A stretch of DNA of 64,000 bases from Vibrio metoecus (GCF_000696385.1 NZ_JJMN01000046.1:186001-250000); one strand, 5' to 3'; numbered from the stretch's first letter, positions 38,793-47,918 are shown. Program-made: numbers and translations. Notes: generated from the letters alone by a model not told the origin.

Positions 38793-40333
38793 GTGATTTC
38801 AAAAATACCCACAAGGATTAGCGCTCGCGATTTCTCAGTGCGCCGTGCGTTGTTTTTTTACTGACTCAACAACTTTGGGTACCCTATGTTGCCCAATACT
38901 TACTAAATCAGAAATTCTCTCAGATTAATCAATATCTTGACCAACGAAGCCTTGCCTTAGACAGCATGATCCAAAAACAAGCTCAGTCGGTTTCCTTCCG
39001 TTGTGATATCGAGGATATTCGTCTGATCCGTGACCCACAGTTTTACAACCGGTTCGTCCGTTTGATCGGCGTTGAGAATGCGCAAGGCGTCGGTTGCTCA
39101 ACGATTGGTTATCCTATTCAATTTCCTCATCCGATCGACCAAACGCACATCAGTCATCATTCTGAAGCCTCATTACCTGCTGGATTCCACCTCTCTGCGA
39201 CCCCGAAAAGCCAGACAGCCTCTAGAGAACTCTTAGTTCAATATATAGAGCCAAGGGGGCGAATGTTTTGGGTCATTGATGGCAGTTGGGCGCAAGAGCA
39301 GTTGCGACAAACCTGTACCGACTGTTTTTATTTACAATTCAGATTTTTAGACCCGATGCTCAGTGAATTGGCGATCCAGCGCGGCAACCCCGCTCTCGCC
39401 CATCAACCTGACCATATTTCCGTCCATCGCATTGCGGGGGTGGCACCATTCCATAGCGAACAAACATTGATTGCCGGTGAAGCTTTACACGACTTTGCTC
39501 GCCAAGAGACTCTTGTTTGGGGCATCCCCATCACTTTGCTATTGGGACTGCTGCTAGCAAGTAGCTACCTTATTTTGCGGAACTATCGGAATTCGATTGA
39601 AGGCTTGATCGAAAAAGGGCTACGTGATGAAGAGTTTGTTCCTTACTACCAACCTATTGTCGATTCCAGAACCCAAGAAGTTGTCGGTTATGAAGTGCTA
39701 TTACGCTGGAAAAAGGGCCATCAATTGGTTCCGCTCGGAATGTTTATTTCCACAGCTGAAAACTCAGGTTTGATTGTTCGAATCACTAACCAGCTGATGC
39801 ATCAAGTCTATCGAGATTTAGTGCGCATCCCCGCATCGCGCTGGGTCAGTATTAATGTCGTGGCCGATCACCTTGAACAACATCATCTGTCCCATTTACT
39901 GGAACAACTCCAGTGGCCATACAGCGAACGGCTCAAATTTGAATTGACTGAGCGAGTACCCATCAAAACCATGACTCAAGCTCAAGAAGAAGTGTTTTAT
40001 CTTCTGAAAAAGGGCTACCAATTTAAAATTGATGACTTTGGTACTGGTTACGGCGGATTCGCTTACTTACAAAACCTACAGATCAGCAGTATCAAAATAG
40101 ACAAAATGTTTGTCGATACTATCGATACCAGTGATGTAAAAATCAGTGTTCTAGATTCCATCATCGCCTCGGCTAAACAAGGAAATATTGAAGTGATCGC
40201 AGAAGGCGTTGAAGGGAAACACCAAGTCGATTACTTAGCAGAGCGCGGCGTGTACTGGATTCAAGGCTATTTTTATGCCAAGCCAATGCCAATCAATGAA
40301 GCGCTGGCTTTTCATGTTGCTACGCCAGACTGA
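38793..40333 (+). pseudogene. CSS-motif EAL-domain c-di-GMP phosphodiesterase, frame interrupted once
   Basis: Taking one more T in the run 38853-38859 joins the first codons to the long frame, giving about 514 residues. GTG 38793 follows AAGGAAAGACT. An N-terminal membrane span (RRALFFLLTQQLWVPYVAQY) and a second near residue 240 (LLLGLLLASSYLILR) enclose a periplasmic CSS-type sensor domain with GVGCSTIGYPI. The cytosolic EAL domain has YEVLLRW in place of EALLRW, then SINVVADHL, FELTERVP, IDDFGTGYGG, SIKIDKMFV and EGVE, so the metal and catalytic residues I can see are kept. Such enzymes split c-di-GMP to pGpG, with activity tuned by periplasmic disulfide state. Confidence 0.82.
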
Positions 40334-40428
40334 GCCAAGAACACCGCGGACAAACAATAAATCACTTGATTCTGTAAGGGTTCTCATAGCAAATTAGGCA
40401 CTCCATTTTGGGATAAGGAGTTCCTGAC

Positions 40429-40806
40429 ATGCAACAAAACTGGCTTAAAGCAATCGTCGCACTGTTTACCGCTTGGATGAGTACAGGAGCACACGCTTCT
40501 GAACGTGCCGATATCGCCTGGCAAATGATACGGGAAGGCGCGTTATTAGTTGACGTCCGCACCGTTGAAGAATATGCCCAAGGCCACCTTGACAATGCTT
40601 TAAACTGGCCACTCAGCGAAGTAGAAACGGCGTTTCAATCCATCGCAAAAGATCGGCCGATTGTGGTTTATTGTCGCAGCGGTAATCGTTCAGGGATGGC
40701 TCAAAAATACTTAATAGGCCAAGGTTACACACAAGTACACAATGGCGGTGGCTATGATGAAATGCAACGCGCCGTTCGCCTAGTCGATGCCAAACCCGAC
40801 CAATAA
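40429..40806 (+). CDS. Periplasmic rhodanese-like sulfurtransferase
   Basis: A 125-residue single-domain rhodanese. It starts with MQQNWLKAIVALFTAWMSTG and a signal peptide cleaved after AHA, so it works in the periplasm. The active-site loop is VVYCRSGNRSGMA with the catalytic Cys; LLVDVRTVEEYAQGHLDNAL is the usual rhodanese front motif. It resembles phage-shock PspE-type enzymes, which move sulfane sulfur in the periplasm. ATG 40429 follows AAGGAGTTCCTGAC, an excellent ribosome-binding site. No operon partner is obvious. Confidence 0.9.
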   Translation: MQQNWLKAIVALFTAWMSTGAHASERADIAWQMIREGALLVDVRTVEEYAQGHLDNALNWPLSEVETAFQSIAKDRPIVVYCRSGNRSGMAQKYLIGQGYTQVHNGGGYDEMQRAVRLVDAKPDQ

Positions 40807-40994
40807 CTCACCACGTTGAGCCGATGAGAAACCCTCATTCAAGAAGCGCTACGACCAAGGAATAATAGCCACCACAACGATTTGCGCGCTATGCTTGTAT
40901 GGCGTAGCGCTAGGCTCAACTAAAAACAATAAAAGTCATTATTTTAGAATTGCGGTTACTTTGCCCACTCGGCTCACCGCTTTTAGGGGACACT

Positions 40995-42092
40995 ATGCTG
41001 CTATTTAATAAAGCCCTCGTGCATGAGCGAGACACTCTTAAACAACAACTTGAGCAGATCACTCAAGCCCATCAACAAGAAGTCGCCCGCTTACAAACCA
41101 TCATCCAACAAAAAGACTCTGAGATTCGCCAGATCAACCAAGATGCGTTGCTGATGAGCACCTTAGCCTCCAACCAATTGACGGGGGGAAAACTGCTGGA
41201 TGTGATTCGAAATGGGCTTGCTGAAAACACCCAAAATTTAGTGGCAGAAAATCAAACGCTTCAAGAGTTTGGGCAACTCTTTAATCAAACTCACCACGCA
41301 CTGGAGCAGCTTTCACAACGTACGCTTGAAATCGACCGTCAAGCTAAACAGAACATGCAAGCCGCCAACCAACTCGATCAAACCGCGTCCTCTATCGGTA
41401 ATTTGGTTCACACTATTCAAGAAATCTCGTCACAAACGAATTTACTGGCGCTCAATGCTGCGATTGAAGCCGCTCGTGCCGGTGAGAGTGGGCGTGGATT
41501 TGCCGTTGTGGCTGATGAGGTTCGTTCCTTAGCGGCTAAGGCACAGCAAGCCAGTGAAAAAATCCATGAGCTTGTCAGCCAAGTGGTGTCTCAAACCTCC
41601 GATATCAAAAACTCCACTGTCGATAACCAGACCATCACTCAAGATATGGAAGTCACCGCCAATCAGATTAAATCGGTCGTTTCTGAAGTGTTATCGCGCT
41701 CCAAACATATGCAGTTTGTGATTGGAATGTCGACCGCGACGATGTTCCTCAATACCGTCAAATTGGATCATGCGGTTTGGAAGCATCAGGTCTATAAACA
41801 TCTTGATGAAGGAAACAAGGAAGGGCATGTTGTGACACATCATGAATGCCGCTTAGGACGTTGGTACTTTGAAGGTGAAGGCGCAAAACTCTACAGCCAT
41901 CTTCCAAGTTTTTCCAGCTTAGATAAGCCGCATAAACAAGTGCATGATGCGGGGCAACAAGCCTTGAAAGCGTATGCTTCAGGTAACATCCCTTCCATCA
42001 TCAACCACTTGTCGATGATGGAGAATGCCAGCTTTGATGTGACCAGTGTGATTGACCGCTTACTGGGTGAAATTATTCACCATCTTGAGTAA
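40995..42092 (+). CDS. Soluble methyl-accepting chemotaxis protein with CZB zinc-binding domain
   Basis: A 365-residue cytosolic chemoreceptor with no membrane span. The first 70 residues are a Gln-rich coiled coil. The signalling hairpin tip lies near residues 150-210: [20 protein letters not shown] and [18 protein letters not shown]. The C-terminal CZB domain starts [20 protein letters not shown] and continues [15 protein letters not shown] and HKQVHDAGQ; the spaced His and Cys are zinc ligands. In related receptors such as TlpD this domain senses zinc or oxidants such as hypochlorite. ATG 40995 follows AGGGGACACT. Its end overlaps the convergent oxidoreductase gene by 20 bp. Confidence 0.92.
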   Translation: MLLFNKALVHERDTLKQQLEQITQAHQQEVARLQTIIQQKDSEIRQINQDALLMSTLASNQLTGGKLLDVIRNGLAENTQNLVAENQTLQEFGQLFNQTHHALEQLSQRTLEIDRQAKQNMQAANQLDQTASSIGNLVHTIQEISSQTNLLALNAAIEAARAGESGRGFAVVADEVRSLAAKAQQASEKIHELVSQVVSQTSDIKNSTVDNQTITQDMEVTANQIKSVVSEVLSRSKHMQFVIGMSTATMFLNTVKLDHAVWKHQVYKHLDEGNKEGHVVTHHECRLGRWYFEGEGAKLYSHLPSFSSLDKPHKQVHDAGQQALKAYASGNIPSIINHLSMMENASFDVTSVIDRLLGEIIHHLE

Positions 42093-43122
42093 TAGCCATT
42101 CGTAAACCTTGCGCGCTACTCTCTAAGGCCAACTCAATCAGTTGGATGGAGCGTAGCGCCGATTCCGCACTCACTGGATTGGCCTTGCCATCACGAATCG
42201 CCGCCACAACTTGTTGAAAGTAGTGTTGATATCCACCTTGCTCAGTCGGAATAACCTCACTTCCCTCCGCGTGATAGAACACCCCAAACTGCTCTGGCGT
42301 TTCTTGCGCCCATTCAGGAGTACAAGGCACAACACCAGCTTTCAAACGATCTTCTTGTGGATCTAATCCATATTTCACGAACTTACCTAAGCTACCGAGC
42401 ACTTGATAACGCACGTTGGGTTCAGGGCTATACAAGTTGGCATGCAGCCGCACTACCTGTTGCGGGTAATACAGTTGCAGATCAAAATAATCAATCGTAG
42501 TCGCCTCTGGCCTCATAATTCGGCAATCCGCCGATAACGACTGCGGAAGACCAAACAACGCTAAGGCTTGATCGAGTAGGTGTGGTGCTAAATCGAACAA
42601 AATGCCGCCGCCTTCTTGAGCTTGCTCACGCCAACGTTGACGAACGATAGGGCGATAACGATCAAAATGTGATTCAAACAGTTTAATCTCACCCAGTCGG
42701 CCGTCCTCAATCAGTGTCTTGATGGTCAGAAAATCCCCATCCCAACGTCGATTATGAAACACACTCAATACTAAGTTTTTCTGTTGCGCTAATTCGATGA
42801 GGATTTTGCCTTGCTCAATACGTGTAACAAAAGGCTTTTCCACAATCACGTGTTTACTCTGTTCTAACGCCAGTTTAGCAAGAGAGAAATGCACATCATT
42901 CGGTGCGGTAATGATCACCAACTCAACATCACTTTCTGTGATCAGACGTTCAGCGGTATCAAAGTACGCGACCTGAGGATGCGCTTGTTGTACCGTTTGC
43001 TGCTGGCTAGAGCTGATCGCAGCCAGCGTCAGCGAATCTAATGCCTCAATAAACGGTAAGTGGAAGGTTTTTGCGGAATATCCATAACCAATAACGCCGA
43101 CCTTTAATGCTCTCTCTTGCAT
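42073..43122 (-). CDS. Gfo/Idh/MocA-family oxidoreductase
   Basis: A 349-residue NAD(P)-dependent oxidoreductase. The N-terminal Rossmann fold has [20 protein letters not shown]; the family dinucleotide and Lys motif is [11 protein letters not shown] (EKP motif). The C-terminal substrate domain includes [20 protein letters not shown] with the usual His-rich end. It resembles the YdgJ/YhhX branch, whose substrates are poorly known. ATG 43120-43122 follows AAAGGTTGTTTGCT. It precedes pncB in the opposite order on the same strand, with a 39-bp gap, so both may share the pncB promoter. Confidence 0.9.
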   Translation of the reverse strand: MQERALKVGVIGYGYSAKTFHLPFIEALDSLTLAAISSSQQQTVQQAHPQVAYFDTAERLITESDVELVIITAPNDVHFSLAKLALEQSKHVIVEKPFVTRIEQGKILIELAQQKNLVLSVFHNRRWDGDFLTIKTLIEDGRLGEIKLFESHFDRYRPIVRQRWREQAQEGGGILFDLAPHLLDQALALFGLPQSLSADCRIMRPEATTIDYFDLQLYYPQQVVRLHANLYSPEPNVRYQVLGSLGKFVKYGLDPQEDRLKAGVVPCTPEWAQETPEQFGVFYHAEGSEVIPTEQGGYQHYFQQVVAAIRDGKANPVSAESALRSIQLIELALESSAQGLRMAITQDGE

Positions 43123-43161
43123 AGCAAACAACCTTTCGTTAAACGCAGAGTGGGAAATAGA

Positions 43162-44469
43162 TCATGCCGCCGAAATATAATGTCGGGGTGACCGCTTTTG
43201 CTGACGAAGCTCTTGGATAAGGGCATCAACATCCAGTTCAATATTGAAACGACGCTTCAAGTTTGCCAAAAAGATCGGGTCTTCACACATCGCTTTTTCT
43301 GGCTGATCACTAATTTTGGCAACAGGGCGACCTTGGCACTCTGCCAATTTGATAACGATAGACAAGGGACGATACTCAACCCCTGCTGTGTTGCGCCATT
43401 GTGCCAAATCATTGGTTAAAAAGGTGCCAATTCCAAATGAAATGTTCACCCGTCCGGCAAAGTACTCACACAGATCCAGCGCCTGCTCAAAATCCAAACC
43501 GTCAGAGAAAATAAACAGTTTCTTCATGGGGTCTATCCCCAACTGCTGATAATGAGCAATCATCTTGTCTCCCCAGCGGAATGGGCAGCCGGAATCATGT
43601 CGCACACCATCGTAAGCATTCGCTAAATGGCGGTTAAAATCATTCAAAAAAGCATCAATGGTTAAGGTATCTGTTGGGGCAATCGCCAACATACCGTCAA
43701 ATGCAGCCAACCAACGCTCTAAGGCCACTTGCTGTGAATCACGTTCATTGACTAGGGCTTGATGACCCATAAACCACTCATGGGCAATGGTACCAATCGG
43801 TTTGAGATCAAACTCGCGAGCAAAATGGTAATTACTGGTCCCCAACATCCATTGCGGAATTTCTTGCTTCAAGCACGCCAAAACATCGCGCTGTACTTGG
43901 CTGGAAAAACGGCGACGCGTTCCCATTTCAGTCAGTGAAAAGTTGGTGATGCCGCGACGAGCAATCTCTGCTTTTAGATGGTTAAGTTTGTTGTGTAACA
44001 CACTGATCGGCAATGTTTCTGGCACATCTGCCCAACGCTGGCGACTACGGACTTCCGAGACAATCGCCATCACGAGAGTTTCATACAAAATCGTATCGCG
44101 CCAACTGCCACGAATACCAATTCGCAACTGTTGTTTGCCTGCCTGCTTAAGAATGCCCATTTCCACTTGCTCTTGCGGTGTAAAACGGAAATAACGCAGC
44201 GATTGCAAGAAAGTCGGTTTGAGGTGCGGCGCATGTTGCGTCAGGTAGTGAATATCCGCATCGGAAAAACGTAATGACCCGAGCTGAGTGATTTCTTGGC
44301 GTATTTCATCAAGCAGTGTACTGACATCTTCATCACTACGCACAATCAATTCATAACGGACCGAAACATCCGGATAAAAGTGATGTATCGCCTGCATCAT
44401 ATTGATTTTGTAGGCATCGAGGTCAAGCAGACTACGAATGATGTGGGGAGAAAACAGGCGCGTGTTCAT
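43162..44469 (-). CDS. pncB: Nicotinate phosphoribosyltransferase PncB
   Basis: A 435-residue NAPRTase that joins nicotinate and PRPP, with ATP, to form nicotinate mononucleotide in NAD salvage. It starts MNTRLFSPHIIRSLLDLDAY and includes the family motifs GTRRRFSSQVQ (phosphoribosylated-His region nearby at GTIAHEWFMGHQA) and RHDSGCPFRWGDKMI, then IFSDGLDFEQAL. Length and motifs are those of the gamma-proteobacterial enzyme. The start follows AAGGAAGGC. It diverges from the regulator gene nrtR across a 283-bp region full of dyads, the classic arrangement for NrtR-controlled salvage genes. Confidence 0.95.
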   Translation of the reverse strand: MNTRLFSPHIIRSLLDLDAYKINMMQAIHHFYPDVSVRYELIVRSDEDVSTLLDEIRQEITQLGSLRFSDADIHYLTQHAPHLKPTFLQSLRYFRFTPQEQVEMGILKQAGKQQLRIGIRGSWRDTILYETLVMAIVSEVRSRQRWADVPETLPISVLHNKLNHLKAEIARRGITNFSLTEMGTRRRFSSQVQRDVLACLKQEIPQWMLGTSNYHFAREFDLKPIGTIAHEWFMGHQALVNERDSQQVALERWLAAFDGMLAIAPTDTLTIDAFLNDFNRHLANAYDGVRHDSGCPFRWGDKMIAHYQQLGIDPMKKLFIFSDGLDFEQALDLCEYFAGRVNISFGIGTFLTNDLAQWRNTAGVEYRPLSIVIKLAECQGRPVAKISDQPEKAMCEDPIFLANLKRRFNIELDVDALIQELRQQKRSPRHYISAA

Positions 44470-44497
44470 GGTAGCCTTCCTTCAGTTCACTTCTGAT

Positions 44498-44520
44498 GTT
44501 AGTAACATTTTGTTGCTAAC
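44498..44520. promoter_or_regulatory. Dyad in the pncB-nrtR control region (candidate NrtR operator A)
   Basis: GTTAGTAACA (44498-44507) and TGTTGCTAAC (44511-44520) form a 23-bp dyad with one mismatch and spacer TTT, 29 bp ahead of the pncB start codon. A dimeric repressor such as NrtR could cover the pncB ribosome-loading or promoter region from here. Assignment to NrtR is inferred from the neighbouring regulator gene. Confidence 0.45.
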
Positions 44521-44550
44521 TTTTGCTGGCACGATAATCGAGCCACCTAT

Positions 44551-44590
44551 GTTTGTCAACTTTTGTGACAAACCCATGTTCATAACATGG
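44551..44590. promoter_or_regulatory. Two adjoining dyads in the pncB-nrtR control region (candidate NrtR operator B)
   Basis: GTTTGTCA (44551-44558) pairs with TGACAAAC (44566-44573) around seven bases, and directly after it CCATGTT (44574-44580) pairs with AACATGG (44584-44590) around CAT. The TTTGTCA half-site occurs once more at about 44669 nearer nrtR. One of these is probably the NrtR site; which one cannot be told by eye. Confidence 0.45.
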
Positions 44591-44752
44591 ATTAGCATGT
44601 TATACCGTCAACTAAGCTAGGCAGCTCACTTTATCATGAGTCGATTAGCTGGTAGGTTTTCTGCACAATAAGTTTGTCACATTCCGTTATTTACATTTGA
44701 CCCTTACCTTTCAGTTACCTAGAATAGCCGCATCTCACTTTAGGAAAGTTGT

Positions 44753-45469
44753 ATGATTGTCACCATCGATATGATCTGCTTGCGTCTTGCTCCCACGGGC
44801 ATTGAGACTTTATTAGTCAAACGCAGCAATCCCAATCGACCAGACTGTGGCCTGTGGGCAATCCCAGGCGGTTGGGTATTCGATGAGGATCTGAGTGGAC
44901 AAGGAGGAGAACCGGCGGATAAAGATTTTGACTCGGCACGCCGCCGCATTTGCCGGCAAAAAATCCATACCTACCCGAACTTTATTAGTGACCCTTTAGT
45001 GGATGGCAACCCTAAGCGCGATCCCAGTGGTTGGAGCATCAGTATTTCTCACTACGCCTTGCTTAATCACTCCAACGTCAAACAGATTGAAGATGCCGGA
45101 ATGGATAAAAGCCGTGTTGATTGGTTTGCACTGGAGAGTATTTTGCAAGGCAAACAGCCCTTAGCGTTTGATCATGTGGCACAAATTCAACACGCATGGA
45201 AGAAGTTACGCGCAGCAGTGGAGTACACCTCCGTGGTGCTATTTTCACTTGAACACGAGTTTTTGGTGGCAGACATTATTGACGCGTACGCCAAATTCGG
45301 GGTTGAAATGAACCGGATGACGGTTAAGCGCCGGCTGATTGATACAGGTGTGATTGCCAGCACGCAGCGCATGGCAGCTTCAAGCAAAGGTAAAGGTGGT
45401 AAGCCTGCAACGGTTTATCGGCTCGCGAGTAATGAGGTGACATACTTTCAAACCTGTTTACGTAGCTAA
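44753..45469 (+). CDS. nrtR: Nudix-related transcriptional regulator NrtR
   Basis: A 238-residue regulator of NAD metabolism. Residues 1-150 are a Nudix-fold domain opening MIVTIDMICLRLAPTGIETL and including NRPDCGLWAIPGGWVF; the Nudix box region reads FDSARRRICRQKI, lacking the catalytic Glu pair of the REUXEE motif, as expected for a sensor that binds ADP-ribose or related NAD metabolites but does not hydrolyse them. The C-terminal winged helix-turn-helix includes FGVEMNRMTVKRRLIDTGVI and KGGKPATVYRLA. It is divergent from pncB; repression of pncB is inferred. Confidence 0.9.
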   Translation: MIVTIDMICLRLAPTGIETLLVKRSNPNRPDCGLWAIPGGWVFDEDLSGQGGEPADKDFDSARRRICRQKIHTYPNFISDPLVDGNPKRDPSGWSISISHYALLNHSNVKQIEDAGMDKSRVDWFALESILQGKQPLAFDHVAQIQHAWKKLRAAVEYTSVVLFSLEHEFLVADIIDAYAKFGVEMNRMTVKRRLIDTGVIASTQRMAASSKGKGGKPATVYRLASNEVTYFQTCLRS

Positions 45470-45614
45470 CTCCGCACTTTTCCCTTTACCACCGCGGATA
45501 GAAAGCCTCAATCACCGTGCATTCTCCGGTTCTTTTTCATCACTCTTTTTATTCCTCCTCAAGCGTGCTTAGATAGAACCCTCTAGCCCGTAGCGATCGG
45601 AGAACCCGTTAGTG

Positions 45615-46244
45615 ATGAACATTGTCATTTTGCATGGTTTGTACATGCATGGTTTAGTGATGCAACCTCTTGCCCAGCGTCTGAATAAACTTGGGTATCA
45701 GACGAAAGTGCTCAGCTACAACACCCTCTCCATTGATGATGAAAAGGTGTTTCAGGCGATAGATGATGCCTTAAATCCAGATCAGGTTAACGTACTGGTT
45801 GGCCATAGTCTGGGTGGGCTGATGATCAAACATTATTTACGTTCTCGCCACCCACCTCTGAATATGATCTCCCATGTGATTACCTTGGGTTCTCCCCTTA
45901 AAGGGGCGTCAATTGTTGGCAAAATTCAACAAATGGGCTTAGGCGCGATGTTAGGTAACGCCAATCTATATGGCCTAGAGCTTCACCAAGACCATTGGGA
46001 ACTCCCGCAATTACTCGGCAGTATTGCCGGAACCTTACCCTTAGGCTTTCGCCCCTTATTGCTCGGTGGTTCACCCTTGTGCGATGGTACAGTGACGGTG
46101 GCAGAAACCCAGATCAGCGGAATGACCGATCATCTTCTTCTGCATCAAAGCCATACCGGTTTGGTGTATAGCCATCAAGCCGCTCACCAAATCGATCATT
46201 TTATTCGCCACCATCAGTTCGACCATAAAAAAATCCCCGAATGA
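45615..46244 (+). CDS. Alpha/beta hydrolase (lipase/PGAP1-like)
   Basis: A 209-residue alpha/beta-hydrolase. It starts MNIVILHGLYMHGLVMQPLA, the oxyanion HG motif typical of lipases; the nucleophile elbow is VLVGHSLGGLMIKHYL with Ser in GHSLGG; the later VITLGSPLKGASIVGKI is the usual triacylglycerol-lipase/PGAP1 stretch, and a His near the end (HQSHTGLVYSHQ) may complete the triad. No signal peptide, so cytosolic. ATG 45615 was chosen; GTG 45612 is in frame. Substrate unknown. Confidence 0.85.
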   Translation: MNIVILHGLYMHGLVMQPLAQRLNKLGYQTKVLSYNTLSIDDEKVFQAIDDALNPDQVNVLVGHSLGGLMIKHYLRSRHPPLNMISHVITLGSPLKGASIVGKIQQMGLGAMLGNANLYGLELHQDHWELPQLLGSIAGTLPLGFRPLLLGGSPLCDGTVTVAETQISGMTDHLLLHQSHTGLVYSHQAAHQIDHFIRHHQFDHKKIPE

Positions 46245-46266
46245 GATGATAAGCCTCAATTCGGGG
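46227..46266 (-). terminator. Intrinsic terminator for minus-strand transcript
   Basis: Stem CCCCGAAT (46235-46242) with ATTCGGGG (46259-46266), extended by a bulged GAG/CTC, followed on the minus strand by T7. The stem overlaps the last codons of the convergent hydrolase gene. Confidence 0.8.
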
Positions 46267-46353
46267 AGAGCCAGGTGAATATAGTTTGGCAAAAGAACCA
46301 CTTTCAATATCGTAGAAGGAGAAAGTGGTTGGTCACAGCGGTTCTGTGACACC
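46227..46353 (-). ncRNA. Candidate small RNA or structured 3' UTR with three stem-loops
   Basis: On the minus strand three stems follow one another in a 127-base stretch. GTCACAG/CTGTGAC (46344-46350 and 46332-46338); AACCACTTTC/GAAAGTGGTT (10 bp; 46321-46330 with 46296-46305), whose 15-base loop contains TCCTTC, complementary to a Shine-Dalgarno sequence; and ATTCGGGG/CCCCGAAT (46259-46266 with 46235-46242) followed by seven T (A-run 46227-46233 on the plus strand), a textbook intrinsic terminator. The whole lies downstream of the UPF0251 gene. It may be a processed 3' UTR fragment or an independent base-pairing RNA. Structure is seen; expression and function are inferred. Confidence 0.4.
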
Positions 46354-46410
46354 CAATTTACTCGTCATCTGGCCATAACGCAGGCGGGTTGTCTCGATTA
46401 ATGTGATAGC

Positions 46411-46707
46411 TTAATCCGATGAGTCATTTTCAACAGACTCAATGTTCAGTGCCTTTTGCTTTAGCAAGCACTCCACTACTTTAAAACGAGCAGCTTTGAC
46501 TAAGTTGGCTAATGTTTGCCTTGAGACTTGCATCTGCACCGCGGCTTGTTGCTGTTGTAAACCGAGTTGGTCAACCAGCCTTAGGGCTTCAAGCTCATCC
46601 GGAGCTAACGTAACACTATCCAGTTCACTTAAAGGGATTCCGTTAGGCTTAAAACAAGAGGCTTGCGGGCGGCAACCAATTCGGCGCGGGATTTTAGGGC
46701 GAACCAC
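46411..46707 (-). CDS. UPF0251 (DUF134) putative DNA-binding protein
   Basis: A 98-residue protein of the UPF0251/DUF134 family. It starts with GTG at 46705-46707 behind AGGAG at 7 bases, giving MVRPKIPRRIGCRPQASCFK, the conserved family opening with two Cys. The C-terminal half resembles a sigma-70 region 4 helix-turn-helix: LAPDELEALRLVDQLGLQQQ then AAVQMQVSRQTLANLVKAAR. The family is a presumed transcriptional regulator with a possible metal- or redox-sensitive N-terminus; no target is known to me. The longer frame to 46758 lacks a good ribosome-binding site. Confidence 0.88.
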   Translation of the reverse strand: MVRPKIPRRIGCRPQASCFKPNGIPLSELDSVTLAPDELEALRLVDQLGLQQQQAAVQMQVSRQTLANLVKAARFKVVECLLKQKALNIESVENDSSD

Positions 46708-46791
46708 TGTACAGCTCCTATCAACGTAGACCGAGGTATTGAACGAGAAATAAGTCAAAAACTCAACTCATCCGCACCGTTTTCATCCAAT

Positions 46792-46813
46792 AAAAAGGCC
46801 GCTCGGTGCGGCC
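46792..46813 (-). terminator. Intrinsic terminator after the DUF218 gene
   Basis: On the minus strand GGCCGC (46808-46813) pairs with GCGGCC (46797-46802) around five bases and is followed by TTTTT (46792-46796). It lies 14 bp past the stop codon of the minus-strand DUF218 gene. Confidence 0.8.
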
Positions 46814-46826
46814 ATAATGTATGTGA

Positions 46827-47918
46827 TCAACGAGATTCAAGCGGATAAGAACGGTAACTCCACATTCCATACGTTCTGAGTGCATCGCGGTAAATGCCCA
46901 ACAGCTCTCCACTGGATGCCGTTTCTAATTCACTCAGTGGTTTATCTGGGTAAGACACCGTATCGAAAGTAATCCCTCTTGGCCCGGTTTGCCAACTGGC
47001 GATCTCGAACAGCGTTTGTCCACGGCGCACATGACTCGCTGAGCTAATAATCGTCGCGTGCTTAATGCCATGACGAGCTAACGCATAGCTACTGAACAGC
47101 GCATTGTCTACCGTGCTGGTCGCGTAATTTTCTTCAATAATGCGTGTCGCACTGACACCATGTTCCACCAACCAATCAGCCATCAACTTTCCTTCTGTTT
47201 TGTGGTTTTGCGGAACACCTCCCGTCAAAATAATCACGGCATCAGGGTTGGCTTTTGCCATAGCCAGCGTCGTTTCCAAACGTTTAATTAGGATCTCATG
47301 CATAGAGCCATCAGGGTTGAGTGCATAACCCAAAGTCACAATGGCACCGTCTTGCCCCAGTTTTTGTGTGGCTTCAGCTTTCAGAGGCATGGCGATAATC
47401 CGATCAACCGTTTCAATGATGCGTTGCAGATCAGCAGCTCGGCCAAGATTCAACGACTCTACGGCTTTCATGTGTTGTTGGTAAGCGACTTCGTTACCTT
47501 TGAATTTTTGCCACACCGCAAGGTAGCTGTGTACATCAACATCATCAGGAGCCACACTCAACGCTTGGTTAAACAACTCGATCGCTTGATCAACATTCTT
47601 ATTATAAATTTGCGCATTAGCTGCCGAGATCAGCAAGTCAGTACGATACGGCTCCAGTTGATAAGCCTCTAACAGCCGTTGGGTGACTATCTCCATATTG
47701 CTTGGCATTTTAGCGGTAAAACCGGCATGGGAGACTCGCGCCGGAGACTTAAAGGCTATCAATGCTTCTTGCAAAAGTTGATCAACCACTTGCCGCTGAG
47801 TGACAAACTGACTGTATTCAACACTCGGCTGCACCACCTTCTCCTTCGCGATGACCGAGTAAGGTAAGGAGAAAGCCATAACGCTGGTGATAGCGAGAGT
47901 GAGTAGCGATTTATTCAT
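46827..47918 (-). CDS. Periplasmic TPR plus DUF218 (YdcF/ElyC-like) protein
   Basis: A 363-residue exported protein. It starts MNKSLLTLAITSVMAFSLPY with a signal peptide cleaved after VIA. Residues about 65-140 hold tetratricopeptide repeats (LISAANAQIYNKNVDQAIEL, LFNQALSVAPDDVDVHSYLA). The C-terminal DUF218 domain contains AIVTLGYALNPDGSM, NPDAVIILTGGVPQNHKTEG, and later ATRIIEENYATSTVDNALFS and IISSASHVRRGQTLFEIA, all family hallmarks. Relatives (SanA, ElyC, YdcF) act in envelope homeostasis; the reaction is unknown. It is transcribed alone and has its own terminator. Confidence 0.87.
   Translation of the reverse strand: MNKSLLTLAITSVMAFSLPYSVIAKEKVVQPSVEYSQFVTQRQVVDQLLQEALIAFKSPARVSHAGFTAKMPSNMEIVTQRLLEAYQLEPYRTDLLISAANAQIYNKNVDQAIELFNQALSVAPDDVDVHSYLAVWQKFKGNEVAYQQHMKAVESLNLGRAADLQRIIETVDRIIAMPLKAEATQKLGQDGAIVTLGYALNPDGSMHEILIKRLETTLAMAKANPDAVIILTGGVPQNHKTEGKLMADWLVEHGVSATRIIEENYATSTVDNALFSSYALARHGIKHATIISSASHVRRGQTLFEIASWQTGPRGITFDTVSYPDKPLSELETASSGELLGIYRDALRTYGMWSYRSYPLESR

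Noticed and set aside
40886..40910. Hairpin GCGCTATGC / GCGTAGCGC between the rhodanese and chemoreceptor genes
   Set aside because: Nine-pair stem with a G-U pair but no T-tract; too weak to call a terminator and no other role is suggested.
46071..46352. 93-codon minus-strand open frame over the end of the hydrolase gene
   Set aside because: It lies antisense to a good coding frame and runs through the stem-loops of the candidate small RNA.
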